Shown: piece after piece, positions 46,875 through 56,771 of the stretch
Position numbering within the stretch: position 1 is the stretch's first letter
Layout: each line of letters starts with the position of its first letter
Assembly: GCA_036245525.1 (NCBI GenBank)
Contig: BTPG01000001.1
Span: 218,950,299-219,014,298, forward strand
Length of the DNA stretch: 64,000 nt
Direction: 5' to 3'
Source of the DNA: Semisulcospira habei
Lineage: Eukaryota > Mollusca > Gastropoda > Semisulcospiridae
Notes under the pieces: generated by a model
Seen by the model: only the letters and a program-made list of their open reading frames with translations
The model's database searches: none
Told to the model about the DNA's origin: nothing
Made by a program: the position numbers and the translations under genes

Positions 46875-49800
46875 GTCCCATTTTGTTAAATATTGTGAAA
46901 CTTCTTAAAATATTGTGCGCTTTTGAGCTTCACTCCATGAAAGAGGAAGTGGTGATGTTTAGAACTATTCCTTACGTGATGTCCAGTCTTTGTAAAAGTG
47001 TATACTTACACGCAGTCTGCTTATGCTTTGGCTTCTGCGCCTTCTACTTGCTAACTGACGGCAGTATTGTTGCTTTGTCTAGCCTTTGATGCCATGTTGA
47101 CTTTATGTTGTCGTTTATTTGGAGTCGCCATGTAATCTATACTGCTGTCTATATACTCAAACCATGTCACTATCAGATCCTGGGTGCCGGACAGTGAATT
47201 TTTTGTGAGTGGTCACACTTTGTCCTCAAACTTGCTGTCATTCTGTATAATGGTTAAGAGAGCTGTCAAAGCCTCTCGCCCTCAAAACCCCACTGGCATT
47301 CTCTAACGAGAATGACAATGGGGTTTGCGGACACGAGGATTGACCACTCTTTGCAAAAGAATGACAATGGTGTTTTGAGGGCGCGAGGAATGTCCACTGA
47401 CACATTTTATTGTCAGACGCCAGAGTATCAGATGCATGTTGTCACGTATTCTCAACAGGTATGGGATTAATGTGCACAAGCAAATGACTGAAAAGTTAAA
47501 GTAGTCCGCATCTACTACTAATTTATTTTATTTGATCCTGAACAGAATACCTCACTTCACTCAACTTTCACTGTTCACAAATTTAAAATCACGTTTCACA
47601 TTTTCCATTTGCTTTTTATGTAGTTTTGCCATTTAACACAGCTTAAAAGAACTTTGTATTTTGAAATATTTGGACGCTCAATCCAAAATCATTATAGTCG
47701 ATTTAAAAAAAAAAATATCAGTGCATGCACACTGAACTCTTGCAATGTCTTTTCTTTAACACAGAAGCGAACAGATAGATAGACATGAAAACAGCAGGAT
47801 TCAATTGTGTGGAAAAATAGTAAGCGACTGACGCGTAGAACATTAACACATTCGAGGAGTGCTGCTTTGGGATGCGCGGCTTTTTGTTGAGTATCTGGAT
47901 GCGGCACGACTTGACTGAGTTAAAAATTTATGCTGTAAGGACTTGCAGTCCCGAGTTTCAAGTTAGTCCTTTGCTTGTGTCTGGGTGTTTCCTCCGGGAA
48001 CTGTATATGATCATTTTGTGGGGTGACATGGACAATAACCCTACCCTGATAATCTAATTATCAACTTGTGTTTTGTCATGTGATCTTATGTCCACTGCTT
48101 ACGGGATAACCTCCCTTCATGTCAGTCCGGTTTTTATGCGTCACGCATATTTAAACTGCGCAAACGATACCCCCCCCCCCCCCCCCCAATCTGTGTATTA
48201 TGAACAAAGCATACGTTCTGGAATTGCCCCGATGTGGGACAAGTTTTGACTTGGATCACGTTTTTCCTCCCATTCGTATGTTGTCGCGCAACACAGCTAT
48301 CCCTCAACGTGAAAGAATAGCGCTGCGTGTGTTTCCCAAAGGTACACTTTGGAGAACAAACCTTTAAGCTGGGAGAAGACGCTGAGTTTGAGAAACAGCT
48401 GAGGCGAACTTTTTCCGCAGAAGGCATAGATTTTCATAAGCCCCTGCGACTGCAGGGGCTCATGAGAATCTGTGCCTCTTGCAGATGGAGAAAAACACCA
48501 CAAGATCCGCATGACGCATGAAACCTGGACTGAATCCTTGTCTCTTACATGTGATGATCCATCTCTTCATTTTTGGTTCATCTTTCTCTCTACAATGCCC
48601 CCTTGCTTTCTTCTTCCATTTTAGTCATCACATACCCCCAGTTGGACCACCAGTTTAATGGATGTAAGTAAAACTGTGCAGTGCTAGTCTAAACAAACTG
48701 TGTACTCGATGGTGTTGACTTTTTTCTCTCTCGGTATTACTTCTTGTTCTGTGTGATTTGTAGATTAACTCCCGTGTGTTGTGAAGATTAACTGCCCCTG
48801 GATGAGACGATAAACTCCCTTTTGCTGTAAAGATTAGCTGCTATGTGATACACATAGTGAAACTTTCTGTGTTGTGACTGTGATCTTTCCTTTTCTAGCT
48901 GTGATGTAACTTGTGTAATCCGTTCCTGTCTTTGTGAAGTAACTGCAGTTCAATTGCTAGCCAGTAGTGTAGACGTATATGCTGTGTGTTTCATGAAATT
49001 GCTCCGGCCCACAATCATTTCCCATTTAATCCCAGTTTGAAGTGAATTTCTTTATAACAATCACTGAACGCAATGTCCTCATCATTTGCATTATATCGCT
49101 CGTATATTGCAGGCAGGCGCCAAACTTTTCTGCTAGTCTGTGTGATTTTTGAACTTACGGCTAAAAGCCGTAAGGTCCAAAATCACAGACTAGCACATAT
49201 TTTAACTCATTCTACCCCATCACCGAAATCCTCAAATGTTGCCGTTGTCCTCTGAAGACTGCATTGCAGTGCAGGACACAGATCGACCATGATAGTTCAA
49301 GGGTGATGCCAGAATAGCTTGGCGCCCATAGGCGCCAAGCTATTCTGGCATCACCCTTGAACTATCATGGTCGATCATTATCTTCCTGTGGTGTGTCTGG
49401 GGTAGAATGAGTTAAAAGGCAGACCCGTCATGTGTGGGTTTATGTTACTAGGTTGGAGGTCACGCTGCTATAGATGTATGCGAAGAAATAACCCCGCGGC
49501 AACATTAATTAGATTTGCGCTTATTTAAGCGATCTAACATGCTTTGTAGCTGACTTACTAACGTAAATTCATGCACACTCCTATATTTATTCTTTCCTTA
49601 GAGCGCACAAACGTTTGCTTTTTAAAAGAAAGTTAACATACGTGTATCCAACCACCAGTTTTAAACAATTTCTATATTTTTAGCATATACTTCTCTTTGT
49701 ATGCAACTTTATTTTTAAATAAAGTAGCGTGCGAAGAGAAGTGTAAATATAGACGTTGAGCGTTCATTGCATATCTTACTTTCTTTCATGACATAGGTGT

Positions 49801-52800
49801 TCTGGTCTGTGATTTCAAACCCTACGGCCCTTAGCCGCATTGTTCAAAATGAGACACAGACGAGGACACGTATGTTGCGTTGCCTCTACATGTATTATCT
49901 TAGTAATGAAACTATTCAGTCATATGTATCCATTACCAATACATCACACTTGTATTCTTTTTGTAATGCACTTTTAGCGTCTCACAACTAAGGTTCTTTA
50001 GTAATAGAATTCTAATGTATATTTGCACGAATGCATGTTGGAACAGTACAATACTCCATCCTTTTTTAAACTTTAAATATGTCCCATATTTATTTCTAAT
50101 TGTGCATGTTTTCTTATAAGTAACTGCAGATTTGGTGCGGAAATTATAGTTTGACATAACTGGTGCACTGCCATTTTCCTAGTTTGCATGGGAGGCTTGT
50201 AATCGTGGTAGTAGTTCGGGTTTTCTTTACTCGCTTGCATGCGATGTGTACTGGTCTGTGATTTGGGACATTACGGCTTCAAGCTGTAAGGTCCAAAATC
50301 ACAGACCAGCACACGGGAATCGGTTTCAGCGCTGGCTAGGGTGGCATTTTCTTTTCCTGAGCTCTTGCGCGTACTAGTCTGCGTCATGCTCTTACAATAA
50401 TTTGTTGTTTTATTTTAGTATATTTTTATTGTTAAGAAAGAAAGAAGGAAAACTATGCATTTTCTTCACCAGATTGAATGTCATGATTTGTTCCGAAGCA
50501 AACCTATTCATGTTTCATTGTTTTATTGGGTACCTTTAAATATATCCACTAAATATTGAAAAGCGTTTCAATTATATGGATAGTTTGGAGCCAGAGAGAA
50601 GTTCTATACATCTTCCCAATAGATCTTTTATTCAGAAGTATAATGGAAAATTCACGTTGCTCTCACAGAAACAAATCATTCTCAGTGACTTTCCTGTTGA
50701 ACATATCAAAGATTAAAAATTTCCTATCGCCTGTTTTCTGTAGAGATATGAATGCATATCAGCATCTTGCATCGGTACATCCCGTAATATCTTAACACGT
50801 CTTTCTCTCTTGCTCTGTTAACAGTGACGATGCCTCTGTTCCCCTCGCCCGGGTCCGTGCACAGCTCTGTGCGAACCTACATCGACCCACACACTTACGA
50901 GGACCCCAACCAGGCGGTGCGGGAGTTCACACGCGAGATTGACGCTTGTCACATCACCATTGAGTCCGTCATCGGCGGAGGTAAGTGTTGACCGCTTTCA
51001 TGCCTCCCAGAGAAAACAAAGGATTCTCGGGCCGACCTCAGCACAGCTGTACGCGAGCGAACTAAGGCGGACGTCGGCCTAATGATTTTTTGCTTACTAG
51101 ATGAGACCAACAAAATGTGAGAGATGTCGTCCCACATTCTTTAATACTGACTAGAAGCGTTCACCTGCATAGTTCAGGGGTAGGTAATGCCTGTTTAACC
51201 TCTTCACTGCAGAGAAAAAAGTGAACGCGATCCACTTGCAAGAGGCATAGATCCTCATGAGTCCCCGCGAGTGCGGGGGCTCATGAGGATCTATGCCTCT
51301 TGCTGAGACCACTTTGTGTCCATGTTCTTTGGACAGTTCTGGCTTTTGGTCGCTCAGAAAACACAGATTTCAGAAACACAGTGTACGTTCGTTGGCAGGG
51401 AACAGGTTAGTAAATTGACAAACTGGCTTATTTTAAGTATGTTAATGGTTCTTCCTAACTGTACGGTCTGGCTCACTGCGCGGGTTTTTAGTTGTTGGAG
51501 TGAAAATAAACAGATGCCATCGGTTGTCTGACAACGATTTATGTGCGTCTGATGATTTTTCTTGCCCCTGTATTTTTGCAGTTTTGTCTTTTTTATATAT
51601 TTTTTCCCACGTTTTTCTAGAAAATGAGTGATTTCAAATTTCTGGCGTGTGTGCAGGCGAGTTTGGAGACGTGTGCAAGGGGAAACTGCGCATCCCTGGG
51701 CGCCCCGAGATGACTGTGGCCATCAAGACCCTGAAGCCTGGAGCCACAGAAAAGAACCGCCTGGACTTTCTCACAGAGGCCAGCATCATGGGACAGTTCG
51801 ACGACCCCAATGTCATCTTTCTGGAGGGAGTCGTCACCAAAAGTAAGTGATATTGATTTTGATTTATTAGTGCAAGCAGCCACAGGTACTATAAGCAGTG
51901 TGTGGGTGGATGGGGGAGGGGAGGGGGGCTACACGTAGTAGTGCAAACAGTACCGGTGGCTGCATGCACACCAGGGTTAAGGTTGTGAAGACAAGATTGA
52001 TGGGAGGAGGGAATTTGAGTTAGAAATAGGGTTAAAGTTTTTTTTTTTTTTTTTCATGGCACATGAAGAGATTTAGCCAGTTACTGCATGTAGTGTGTGA
52101 CTTTCTGTCATCTTTTTTTCATGTTGTTAATGTTTGTGTGGAATAAGATGACCGTAACAACAAGTTTATGATTTTCTTTTTCTTACAGGCAATCCTATCA
52201 TGATTGTAACGGAATACATGGCAAACGGATCTCTTGACACTTTTCTGAGGGTAAGATTTTACATCTAAATGGACATATGAAATGTGCGTCGACTGTATTT
52301 CATTTTTCTTGAACTCAGCTAGTTTTTGTACGTAGGAGTCTTTTAGAACTATGGCGTGTTCACAAAGTGTAAGGCCAACATTAATTTTTCACAGCATTTT
52401 TTGTTCAAACACCATCTTTTGGCACAGGCTCAATTACTGCTTCTGCGCAGTAAAGATTCGTTATATTACAGTAACACTTTTGTATTTACAGGCAAATGAC
52501 GGGAAATTCACAGTGATCCAGCTAGTCGGTATGATGCGGGGTATTGCTTCTGGCATGAGCTACCTGGCCGAAATGGGCTATGTACACCGGGTAAGTGGTT
52601 TTCTTCGTTGGATTTTTTTATTTTGTCGCGATGATTACTGCAGGAATCATCACCACAAAAAGCGCTACCGAGAGCCAAATAGTTAATATTATACAGTCGC
52701 TGTGCTTCTTGAACTGAAATGAGAGTATGCATCAGTTTTTGTAAATTATGTGTCAGAACACGGGTCAGTGTAAGTTAACCACAAAGACCATTTAGCCCCG

Positions 52801-55129
52801 ACACACCACAACATGACATGGTTCGAGCATGATAGTTCAAGAGCTTGACGCCTAGAGGCACCAAGCTATTCTGGCACCACACTTGAACTATCATGCTCGA
52901 TCTGCCTCCAGAATTGTAATACAATCCTTCAGAGGGCAACTTCACAATTTGAGGATTTCGGTCCTGGGGGAGAATGTGTTAATTACATTCACACCAAAGA
53001 CACTACAGCGGGATCGGCCGTGATTGTTCGGTAAAGGGTAGTCCCTATGAAAGGTGACGAAACTCATTAGTAGAAGGGAATCAGGAAACAGTCCAAGGAA
53101 GCAAATTCCGGGTTTTTAACTTAAGATTATTTGTTTCTGGTACACGTAGTAAGGTTTCTTGCGCTGTTCATAGGAGTCTTCATCTTGTAACAAAGGAGGC
53201 TGTTCGTCTTGTGTTATTTATTATTTTTGCTAAGAAGCAACTAATATGTTTGTGATTTTCATTTTCAGGATCTGGCAGCGAGAAATATACTGGTGAACGA
53301 GATTCTGGTTTGTAAGGTGGCGGACTTCGGGCTGTCTAGGGAGATAGAGTCTGATACCACAGATGGTGCTTACACAACAAAGGTACGCCCTAATTGCATA
53401 TATGTGCGCGCGCGCGTGTGTGTGTGTGTGGTGTGTGTGAGTGTGAGTGAGAGTGAGAACCATATGGCTTAAAGAGTTGAACTCTACAAATGGTACATTC
53501 ATTGATTGAGTGTATTTGTTTGATCTTTCATTCAATGTGTCCGTCTGTCTATGCTCCGATCCGTTTGTCAGTTCATTCATCCACCCACCCATGCATCGTC
53601 GTATCAATCCATTTACCTGACCATGTTTTCATCCATCGATCTTCCTTTGGAAAAAAAATCAGTGACCGTCTTGAAAAACAATCATTAAAAGAAAACATTT
53701 CTTTATGGCCCTGCAGGGTGGCAAGATCCCCGTGCGGTGGACGGCCCCAGAAGCAATTGCGTACCGGAAGTTCACTTCAGCGTCTGACGTGTGGAGCTTT
53801 GGCGTGGTTATGTGGGAGATCATGTCTTACGGAGAGCGGCCATACTGGAACTGGTCCAACCAGGACGTCATCAAGGCTGTGGAGAAGGGATACCGCCTAC
53901 CTCCTCCCATGGTATGTTGTGACTTACATTGCTTTGTTGTTTTGACACGTTATGCATCACGATCGCCAGACAGTATTGAAAGATTATTTACGGAAGAGAC
54001 ATTAGACATTAGATCCTCATGAGCCCCCGCGACTGCGGGGGCTCATGAAGATCTGTGTCTCATGCAGTTGGTTCGTGTTCACATTTTCCCCGGCAGTGAA
54101 GGGGTTAAGACGCTCCTTTCAGTCTGTTGACTTTTTAATGACTCATCGCGCCGTAGGATGGCCGTAGTAGCCAGCTCGCTAAACTTACGTTTTGTTTTTG
54201 TGTTGCAGGACTGCCCCGAAGCTCTTCACCAACTGATGCTGGACGCGTGGCAGAAGGAACGCTCACACCGACCCAAGATGTCGCATGTCGTCAAGACCCT
54301 GGACAAGCTCATCCGGGCACCTGAACTGCTGAGGAAACAAGCCAAACCTAGGTGAGGAAGCGGACGTCCACCAGACCTGTTCTCATAGGGTTTGCACCAG
54401 AGGTTCACAACGGATATTTTTGTAAACGACATCTTCTTGATACACGGTGCATATGTATGAACGTTAACCCTTTTAGCCCCACGGGTGTTTTTCCCAAATT
54501 TTGGATGTGTTACCGAACGACTGTACCAGTTGCAGGAGGTGGATTGACCATGATTATTCAAAGGCAGTGCCAGAGGCGCCAAGCTAATCTGGCACTACCC
54601 TTGAATTATCATGGTCTATCAGTCTCCTGCTGTAGGGTGTTGAGGGCTAAATGGTTTGTTAAACCAAGGTTGATCCGTCCCCCAGAGTCATGTCTTAAAT
54701 ATGTCTGCTAAGAAAGTATCACGGGACCTTGTTACTAACACATTTTATTTGGGCCATTCCTGCGATTCTTTGGCTTTAGTGGATGTGATTTTGTTGGTTT
54801 TTCTGTTTTGTATTGTTTGTTTTATTTTGTATTATATCAAAATTGATGTCTTTCCCAGACCGCACAACTTCATCGACCCCAACGTGCCGGACATGACCCA
54901 GTTCCACAGTGTAGAGGAGTGGCTGTCAACCATCAAGATGGAGCGCTACATCGCCAACTTCCAGCAGGCCGGTGTCCTCACCATGGACCAGGCCTGTCGC
55001 CTGACCGTCCGCGACCTCCTCAACATCGGCGTGGCGCTGGTGGGCCATCAGAAGAAGATCATGAATAGTATTCAGACCCTGCGGGCCCAACTGGCTGGTG
55101 CTCAGATGTCCGAGGGTTTCCTAGTATAG
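43304..55129 (+). CDS. Eph: Eph receptor tyrosine kinase, 3' part of the gene (13 exons, 513 codons visible)
   Basis: Receptor tyrosine kinase of the ephrin receptor family, a plasma-membrane protein that binds ephrins on neighbouring cells and signals in cell positioning and axon guidance (family knowledge). Joining thirteen exons with GT-AG borders gives one open frame. Residues 1-28 are the last strand of a fibronectin III domain; about 48-73 are the transmembrane helix; Y124 and Y130 lie in the juxtamembrane [10 protein letters not shown] motif; the kinase starts near 148 with the glycine loop GGGEFG (156-161), K181 in VAIK, E198, T227 as gatekeeper, D274 and N279 in DLAARN, DFG at 292-294, Y308 in the activation loop and APE ending at 323; the SAM domain is about 440-502; the C-terminus is FLV. 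All catalytic residues are intact, so an active kinase is expected. Family members are close to 1,000 residues, so roughly the first half (ligand-binding, cysteine-rich and most fibronectin exons) is missing and presumably upstream. Phases agree at every junction. Confidence 0.96.
43475..43660. repeat. Full TTAA-bounded unit carrying a PalA hairpin (Eph intron)
   Basis: Begins TTAACCCATTCACTGC and ends GCAGTGATGTGGTTAA, giving imperfect terminal inverted repeats with TTAA at both edges. The PalA hairpin is at 43,553-43,618 (CGTGAGG-type middle stem). This copy shows that PalA can sit inside a MITE-like unit. Confidence 0.85.
43741..43789. repeat. PalB element with a deletion (Eph intron)
   Basis: The left arm through ACCTTACGAC joins directly to the end of the right arm (AACAGAGCAGCGCAC). 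Confidence 0.8.
43950..44062. repeat. Tandem repeat of about 27 bp (Eph intron)
   Basis: TTATTAGGATTGATGTCGTA plus TCTTT, four to five units. Confidence 0.9.
44504..44566. repeat. PalA hairpin (Eph intron)
   Basis: Lies 110 bases upstream of the 48-nt microexon. AGATCCTCATGA pairs with TGATGAGGATC; inner stem shortened. Confidence 0.88.
44676..44723 (+). CDS. Eph: Eph exon: extracellular juxtamembrane microexon (48 nt)
   Basis: Sixteen codons ([15 protein letters not shown] plus a split codon), with acceptor TTTTTCAG and donor GTATGG. It is phase 1 at both ends and divisible by three, so skipping it would keep the frame and directly join the FN3 exon to the transmembrane exon. No domain is recognised; it is a linker outside the membrane. 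Confidence 0.75.
45237..45410. repeat. Tandem repeat of about 57 bp (Eph intron)
   Basis: TTACTATCGTAGTTGTATCC, CATCTTGTATAATCTGAATC and TGACAGTTGCCCGTG, three units. Confidence 0.93.
45526..45600. repeat. PalD hairpin unit (Eph intron)
   Basis: TTAACTTATCCGAGACATGCC start; ATCCGGTTACGCGGC pairs with GCCGCGTAACCGGAT (T/A pair where other copies have A/T). Confidence 0.9.
45832..45925 (+). CDS. Eph: Eph exon: transmembrane helix
   Basis: Encodes a hydrophobic run from [11 protein letters not shown] to MIIILL followed by arginines, the stop-transfer signal of a single-pass type I receptor. Acceptor TTTTTCAG, donor GTCAGT; enters in phase 1 and leaves in phase 2. Confidence 0.93.
46137..46195. 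repeat. PalB hairpin (Eph intron)
   Basis: Left arm near consensus; the right arm GTTCCGAATCACACA is shortened. Confidence 0.87.
46343..46408. repeat. PalA hairpin (Eph intron)
   Basis: GCAAAAGGCATAGATTC end pairs with GAATCTATGTCTTTTGC; the AAAAG/CTTTT change is on both arms. About 100 bases before an exon. Confidence 0.92.
46512..46564 (+). CDS. Eph: Eph exon: cytoplasmic juxtamembrane segment
   Basis: Encodes [17 protein letters not shown], a charged linker just inside the membrane. The split first codon completes arginine with the previous exon. Acceptor TTTGACAG, donor GTGAGT. Confidence 0.82.
46716..46778. repeat. PalB hairpin beside a (CT)n array (Eph intron)
   Basis: Asymmetric tip (TTTTAAGGCCGTAAGG); the right end CAAGCACC runs into CT repeats. 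Confidence 0.88.
46778..46872. repeat. (CT)n microsatellite (Eph intron)
   Basis: CT run abutting the PalB hairpin on its left. Confidence 0.95.
47172..47432. repeat. Imperfect 260-bp inverted repeat (Eph intron)
   Basis: Outer arms (CCTGGGTGCCGGACAGTGAA against TTATTGTCAGACGCCAGAGT) and inner arms built of CTCGCCCTCAAAACCCCA, TGTCATTCT and their complements, with a second internal copy. A compound foldback. Confidence 0.7.
47843..47923. repeat. PalD TTAA unit, diverged (Eph intron)
   Basis: TTAACACATTCGAGGAGTGC to GCGGCACGACTTGACTGAGT and TTAA; the centre is mutated. Confidence 0.82.
48417..48482. repeat. PalA hairpin (Eph intron)
   Basis: CCCCTGCGACTGCAGGGG core with good outer stems; 140 bases upstream of the 39-nt microexon. 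Confidence 0.9.
48625..48663 (+). CDS. Eph: Eph exon: juxtamembrane microexon (39 nt)
   Basis: Encodes [12 protein letters not shown] with a split valine. Acceptor CCATTTTAG, donor GTAAGT. It is phase 1 at both ends and divisible by three, so it is a natural candidate for alternative inclusion. The fit of the frame across both junctions is the main support. Confidence 0.7.
49131..49195. repeat. PalB hairpin with paired changes (Eph intron)
   Basis: TGCTAGTCTG and CAGACTAGCA replace TGCTGGTCTG and CAGACCAGCA. A PalC unit starts seven bases downstream. Confidence 0.92.
49202..49415. repeat. PalC full TTAA unit (Eph intron)
   Basis: Perfect termini TTAACTCATTCTACCCC and GGGGTAGAATGAGTTAA around an essentially perfect inner palindrome (GATCGACCATGATAG to CTATCATGGTCGATC). 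Closely similar throughout to 63,654-63,867. Confidence 0.95.
49798..49868. repeat. PalB hairpin, degenerate (Eph intron)
   Basis: The left arm is clear; the right arm is heavily mutated (CATTGTTCAAAATGAG). Confidence 0.75.
50245..50314. repeat. PalB hairpin, strong (Eph intron)
   Basis: Tip TTACGGCTTCAAGCTGTAAG with consensus outer stems. Confidence 0.92.
50825..50980 (+). CDS. Eph: Eph exon: juxtamembrane tyrosines and kinase start
   Basis: Contains [19 protein letters not shown], the most conserved juxtamembrane stretch of Eph receptors, whose two tyrosines in the family control autoinhibition and SH2 binding. The exon ends inside the glycine loop (ESVIGGG). Acceptor TTAACAG, donor GTAAGT. 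Confidence 0.97.
51195..51303. repeat. PalA hairpin with a TTAA left terminus (Eph intron)
   Basis: Left end TTAACCTCTTCACTGCAGAG resembles the unit at 43,475; the hairpin at 51,238-51,303 is nearly perfect. No matching right terminus was found. Confidence 0.85.
51657..51842 (+). CDS. Eph: Eph exon: kinase N-lobe
   Basis: Completes GGGEFGDV, then gives the ATP-anchoring lysine in VAIKTLKPG and the helix C glutamate in [12 protein letters not shown], ending LEGVVTKS. Acceptor GTGTGTGCAG, donor GTAAGT. Confidence 0.97.
51870..51980. repeat. PalF element with an insertion (Eph intron)
   Basis: GTGCAAGCAGCCACAGGTAC and CAGTACCGGTGGCTGCATGC are separated by about 50 bases of G-rich sequence; ends in TTAA. 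Confidence 0.7.
52189..52250 (+). CDS. Eph: Eph exon: kinase hinge
   Basis: Encodes [20 protein letters not shown], including the threonine gatekeeper and the hinge. Acceptor TTCTTACAG, donor GTAAGA; leaves in phase 0. Confidence 0.96.
52492..52590 (+). CDS. Eph: Eph exon: kinase helices D-E up to the HRD arginine
   Basis: Encodes a segment with [20 protein letters not shown], ending YVHR. The catalytic HRD motif is split between this exon and the next. Acceptor TATTTACAG, donor GTAAGT; phase 0 at both ends. Confidence 0.96.
52615..52686. repeat. PalE unit 25 bases after an Eph exon
   Basis: TTTTGTCGCGATGATT to AATCATCACCACAAAAAGCG, ending CCAAATAGTTAA. It lies just inside the intron after the exon ending YVHR, and its left terminus is lost. 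Confidence 0.88.
52775..52982. repeat. PalC TTAA unit (Eph intron)
   Basis: TTAACCACAAAG at the left, GGGGGAGAATGTGTTAA at the right. Inner stem CGAGCATGATAG/CTATCATGCTCG carries a paired change from CGACCATG/CATGGTCG. The left inner arm has a deletion. Confidence 0.88.
53269..53382 (+). CDS. Eph: Eph exon: catalytic and activation loops
   Basis: Begins [10 protein letters not shown] (catalytic Asp and Asn), then VADFGLSRE and the activation-loop tyrosine in DGAYTTK. Acceptor ATTTTCAG, donor GTACGC; 38 codons, phase 0. Confidence 0.97.
53717..53911 (+). CDS. Eph: Eph exon: kinase C-lobe
   Basis: Sixty-five codons from [19 protein letters not shown] to YRLPPPM, including the P+1 loop, the APE motif and [12 protein letters not shown]. 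Acceptor CCCTGCAG, donor GTATGT. Confidence 0.97.
53994..54108. repeat. PalA hairpin with a TTAA right terminus (Eph intron)
   Basis: Hairpin at 53,994-54,066, then GGCAGTGAAGGGGTTAA ending at 54,108, the reverse of the TTAACCC..CACTGCC start seen at 43,475. Confidence 0.85.
54209..54351 (+). CDS. Eph: Eph exon: end of the kinase domain
   Basis: Runs from [20 protein letters not shown] through the conserved RPKM to [11 protein letters not shown] and a basic linker. Acceptor GTGTTGCAG, donor GTGAGG; leaves in phase 2. Confidence 0.96.
54464..54662. repeat. PalC TTAA unit (Eph intron)
   Basis: TTAACCCTTTTAGCCCC to GGGCTAAATGG and TTAA. Lies in the intron before the SAM exon. Confidence 0.9.
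54859..55129 (+). CDS. Eph: Eph last exon: SAM domain, PDZ-type tail and stop
   Basis: Starts [21 protein letters not shown], continues through a SAM domain ([27 protein letters not shown]) and ends EGFLV then TAG at 55,127-55,129. The hydrophobic-x-hydrophobic end fits a class II PDZ ligand, as in other Eph receptors. Acceptor TTTCCCAG. The exon runs on into the 3' UTR. Confidence 0.96.
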
Positions 55130-55262
55130 CAGTTGCTTCGTGGAATAGGATGTGGAATAGGGTGTGCGAAGTGAACCCTGCAGAAACAAAGACACACTGA
55201 AGATTAAGAACCTGTTATGGCTGGGATGCTTTGGATCTCCTTGTATAGCACTTCCGGGATTA

Positions 55263-55331
55263 TTAACCCCATTGTGCTTGCAGCCACCGGTACCGTATCT
55301 GGTACCGGTGGCTGCATGCACAAGGGGTTAA
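55263..55331. repeat. PalF TTAA hairpin unit, in the Eph 3' UTR
   Basis: TTAACCCCATTGTGCTTGCA to TGCATGCACAAGGGGTTAA around CAGCCACCGGTACC/GGTACCGGTGGCTG. It starts 134 bases after the stop codon, so it is very likely in the mature mRNA. Confidence 0.93.
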
Positions 55332-55731
55332 GACTAACAAAGTGTTGTGGCTCAGACGCCTTTGGATCTCCTTTATTAACACTGAGGGGTCTAATCGGAA
55401 AAATGTGTGTGAAGATTTCAGAAGGGACTTTCCGAAAACCTGTAGCAGTGTAATGGACATTTTATGAAAGTGTGCGAAGACTTCGGAAGGGAGTTTCTGG
55501 TACCAGATACCACTGACTCTCCTTTTATAGCTCTTAATTGTCTATTCAAGAGGAAGAGACTTGCTGACACAGCACTGAAGCTGAAACACTTTAAGACGTT
55601 TTACCTAACACTGAATACTGCATATAAGTGTTAACAGATCTACTGCGCAGATGTCTGACCGATTCCGTGTATACCCCTTCATGGTCAGCGAGAGATAATG
55701 ATTTGTGAAGGTCCTGAGCGTTTGAACATTT

Positions 55732-55800
55732 GCGTGCTGGTTTGTGATTTTGGACCTCACGTCCGGAGGCCCTAAGGTCCAAAATCACAGACCAGCACAC
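55732..55800. repeat. PalB hairpin (probable 3' UTR)
   Basis: About 600 bases after the Eph stop codon; tip CACGTCCGGAGGCCCTAAG, outer stems intact. Confidence 0.9.
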
Positions 55801-55866
55801 ATTTTGACTTTGCATCATGGCTGTGGTTTTTATTGACGTTTACCACTTGCCAACTGTAAGTTTGTA

Positions 55867-56029
55867 TTAACTAATTCAGCCCGGCGCACGTATTTTCCAA
55901 ATTTTGGAGGCGTTGTTTAACGACTATGCACCTGTTGCAGGAGATGGATCGACCATAATAATTCAAGGACCCTTATCAAGGACCCTTGAATTATCATGGT
56001 CGACCCATCTCCTGCTGTAGTGCGTTTAA
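55867..56029. repeat. PalC unit, shortened (downstream of Eph)
   Basis: TTAACTAATTCAGCCC start; inner arms CATAATAATTCAAGG and CCTTGAATTATCATGG with the GCGCC tip lost; ends at TTTAAC. Confidence 0.85.
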
Positions 56030-56771
56030 CAAGTAACAGCCCCATAAGTCTGTTCAAAGAGACATTGGAGACTTCAGACAATTGGCCTGAGGACTCGAGG
56101 CACGTGAGAATCTCTCTCTCGCCTTTCTGCGGTCATCTGGAAAGCTGCGCCTCTCGCCCCACAATAACAGCAATATTTGTTAACCTTTATGAAACACTGC
56201 ATCCCCGTATAACAGTGTCATTGTGTGCATTGCTACACGTGAACCAATGCAGTGGTGTTAGTACTGTTACCTTTGCAATCTGTGCAGTGGGTGGGAAGCA
56301 CCGCCAATATCAGTGTGCACGTCCTTAGCATAGCAACAAGGAAACCATCAAATGCAGTGGTGTTACCTTTGCAATAGTTTGCCGTGAGAGGGTGCCACCT
56401 CCAATAGTGGCAACCTGGAGTCCTTTGCAATATCAATGGAAGTGTCCAGATATGTAACATCTGCAAGCGGTGGTAACATACAGCAATGGTGTAACATCGG
56501 CGCTGGGAGTAACTGTGCAACCCTTGTTAATGGAGGTGTCCCGACGTTAATGCAATTCTCAGCAATGGTGTAACGTCCGCTATGCTGTGCACAGCCCTTT
56601 GCGAGGCTTTCCAGTGCGTTACCTTTGCAATGGTATTAGCTGTGCATTGAGGATATATATCGTAAGCAGTGCAGTCGAAACAAAGCTCAGCAAAGTTATC
56701 GGACTCTGAAAGTTTTCGTCTTAAAACTAAACTCTCTCCGTCGAAGGAAACAAATGGTCCCCGCACAGTCA

